Shown one piece after another: positions 63,353 to 64,000 of a DNA stretch of 64,000 nt. Numbering within the stretch: position 1 is the first letter of the stretch; every line of letters begins with the position of its first letter. A model generated the notes under the pieces. That model was given only the letters and a program-made list of their open reading frames with translations, made no database searches and had not been told where the DNA came from. The stretch comes from Kluyvera ascorbata ATCC 33433 (GTDB taxonomy: Bacteria > Pseudomonadota > Gammaproteobacteria > Enterobacterales > Enterobacteriaceae): NCBI RefSeq assembly GCF_000735365.1, contig NZ_JMPL01000004.1, positions 1-64,000 of the forward strand, in the 5' to 3' direction. The position numbers were made by a program, and so were the translations under genes.

Positions 63353-64000
63353 ATTGTCTGAACAATTGGTATTGTGGAGCTGTCTGTTCTCCAGACGTCA
63401 ATAACTGTTAAATCGTTTTTATAAACGACCTCAGACGGCGCCTCCCCGCTGTCGTTCCAGATTTTACTCACCCCTGTGAATATCAGTGTCAGCCCATCTG
63501 GCGCGTATTGTTCCCGCACGGAGATAGCCAGGCGTACCCGATAGATTGGCGACGCTTTGCCAAAATTAGATAAATCCACAGTAAGCGATGATGCAAACGA
63601 CGCATTTGCGATCATGCTGACCATTTCTGTATCAATATTTTCAACAACGGCTGTATAAGCCTGAACGCCAGACGACAATGTTTTTCCGCATGAGTAGGTC
63701 TGAATATTTCTCGATTCGTCTGGAGAGATGCCGTTTACCGACACGTTCATCGCCGCGAGCACCTGTAGCGCACTCCCCGCTGCTGCAACAGCATCAGCAT
63801 GGGCTGCAGTGGCGTCTGCTTGTGCTGCCGCCGCGGCCTCCTGCGCCCCTTTAACTAAACACGGCAACACACCCGACAGCAGGCTGCAGCAACTGCGCCC
63901 CCAGCCGAGGTACGAACCGGCGGACTCAAAACGTGTGGATTTAATGCCGCCGCGCTCTAGTACAGAACTAACGAACGCGGCGCACCATGGCGTTTCGTCG
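63334..64000 (-). pseudogene. Chimeric prophage remnant: TIGR02594-type lysis-domain fragment joined to tail-fibre-like protein
   Basis: The minus-strand frame is open from the right edge to 63334. Residues at the edge (DETPWCAAFVSSVLERGG, then STRFESAGSYLGWG) are a phage TIGR02594/CHAP-like peptidoglycan-hydrolase core with its catalytic Cys. After the five-G run at about 63896-63901 the frame no longer fits the family. One extra G would restore it as GAQLLQPAVGCVAVF before a TAA. The main frame continues into GAQEAAAAAQADATAAHADA, an Ala/Gln-rich coiled-coil like phage tail-fibre shafts, and a C-terminal domain of unknown family. So two unrelated phage genes seem joined, with a frameshift in the first. 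A GTG at 63870 could still start the fibre part (178 residues). Confidence 0.65.

Overview
The window is a chromosomal segment of an enterobacterium close to Klebsiella, Enterobacter or Lelliottia. The evidence is gene order and near-identity to E. coli K-12 families (folD-ybcJ-ybcI, cysS-ppiB-lpxH-purEK, ybbP-ybbA-tesA-ybbO-ybbN-fetBA-qmcA-ybbJ-cueR-copA-ybaP-ybaK-ushA, pheP, ybdG, nfsB-ybdF, ybdJ), a ramR-romA-ramA locus (typical of Klebsiella/Enterobacter, absent from E. coli K-12), GC-rich coding sequence, and many REP/BIME palindromes containing GTAGCCCGG. I read everything from sequence alone; family names come from recognised protein sequence, not from a search.

Layout. 1-6348: a leftward P-type cation ATPase followed by an RND efflux pair whose inner-membrane pump runs off the left end. 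6349-6853: an AT-rich island with a 36-residue membrane-protein gene. 6854-14408: the ybdJ-nfsB-ybdG neighbourhood carrying ramA-romA/ramR and an XRE regulator/MFS exporter pair. 14409-21743: accessory genes between ybdG and pheP, namely a LysR / hydrolase / EamA set and a four-gene LacI-controlled sugar operon with twin 12-bp operators. 21859-29726: pheP, a TonB siderophore receptor with a possible Fur box, an EamA exporter, a LysR/serine-hydrolase pair, and SOS-type sbmC. 29827-31893: tRNA-Arg(TCT), folD, ybcJ, ybcI. 31909-35213: a xanthosine phosphorylase operon whose first gene appears to begin with ATA. 35228-41073: cysS, ppiB, lpxH, purEK, selU. 41070-48009: a peptide-type ABC transporter operon and a porin. 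48191-63015: the conserved ybbP-to-ushA block, including the sRNA ChiX and the copA programmed frameshift. 63215-64000: the edge of a decayed prophage.

How the genes work together. Several efflux and detoxification modules sit close together: the RND pair and P-type ATPase, RamA (a MarA/SoxS-type activator of efflux genes) under RamR, the XRE/MFS pair, NfsB, and CueR/CopA for copper. Nutrient capture is served by PheP, the siderophore receptor, FetAB, the peptide ABC transporter, the xanthosine operon and the LacI sugar operon. Housekeeping genes cover folate, cysteinyl-tRNA, lipid A, purine synthesis and tRNA modification.

Most interesting points: the ATA start of xapA; the twin-operator LacI operon of unknown substrate; the uncharacterised 36-residue membrane protein divergent from the P-type ATPase; the chimeric, frameshifted prophage ORF at the right end; and several perfect inverted repeats in promoters (6432-6468, 32069-32108, 63064-63088). 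I found no CRISPR array, rRNA or complete insertion sequence.
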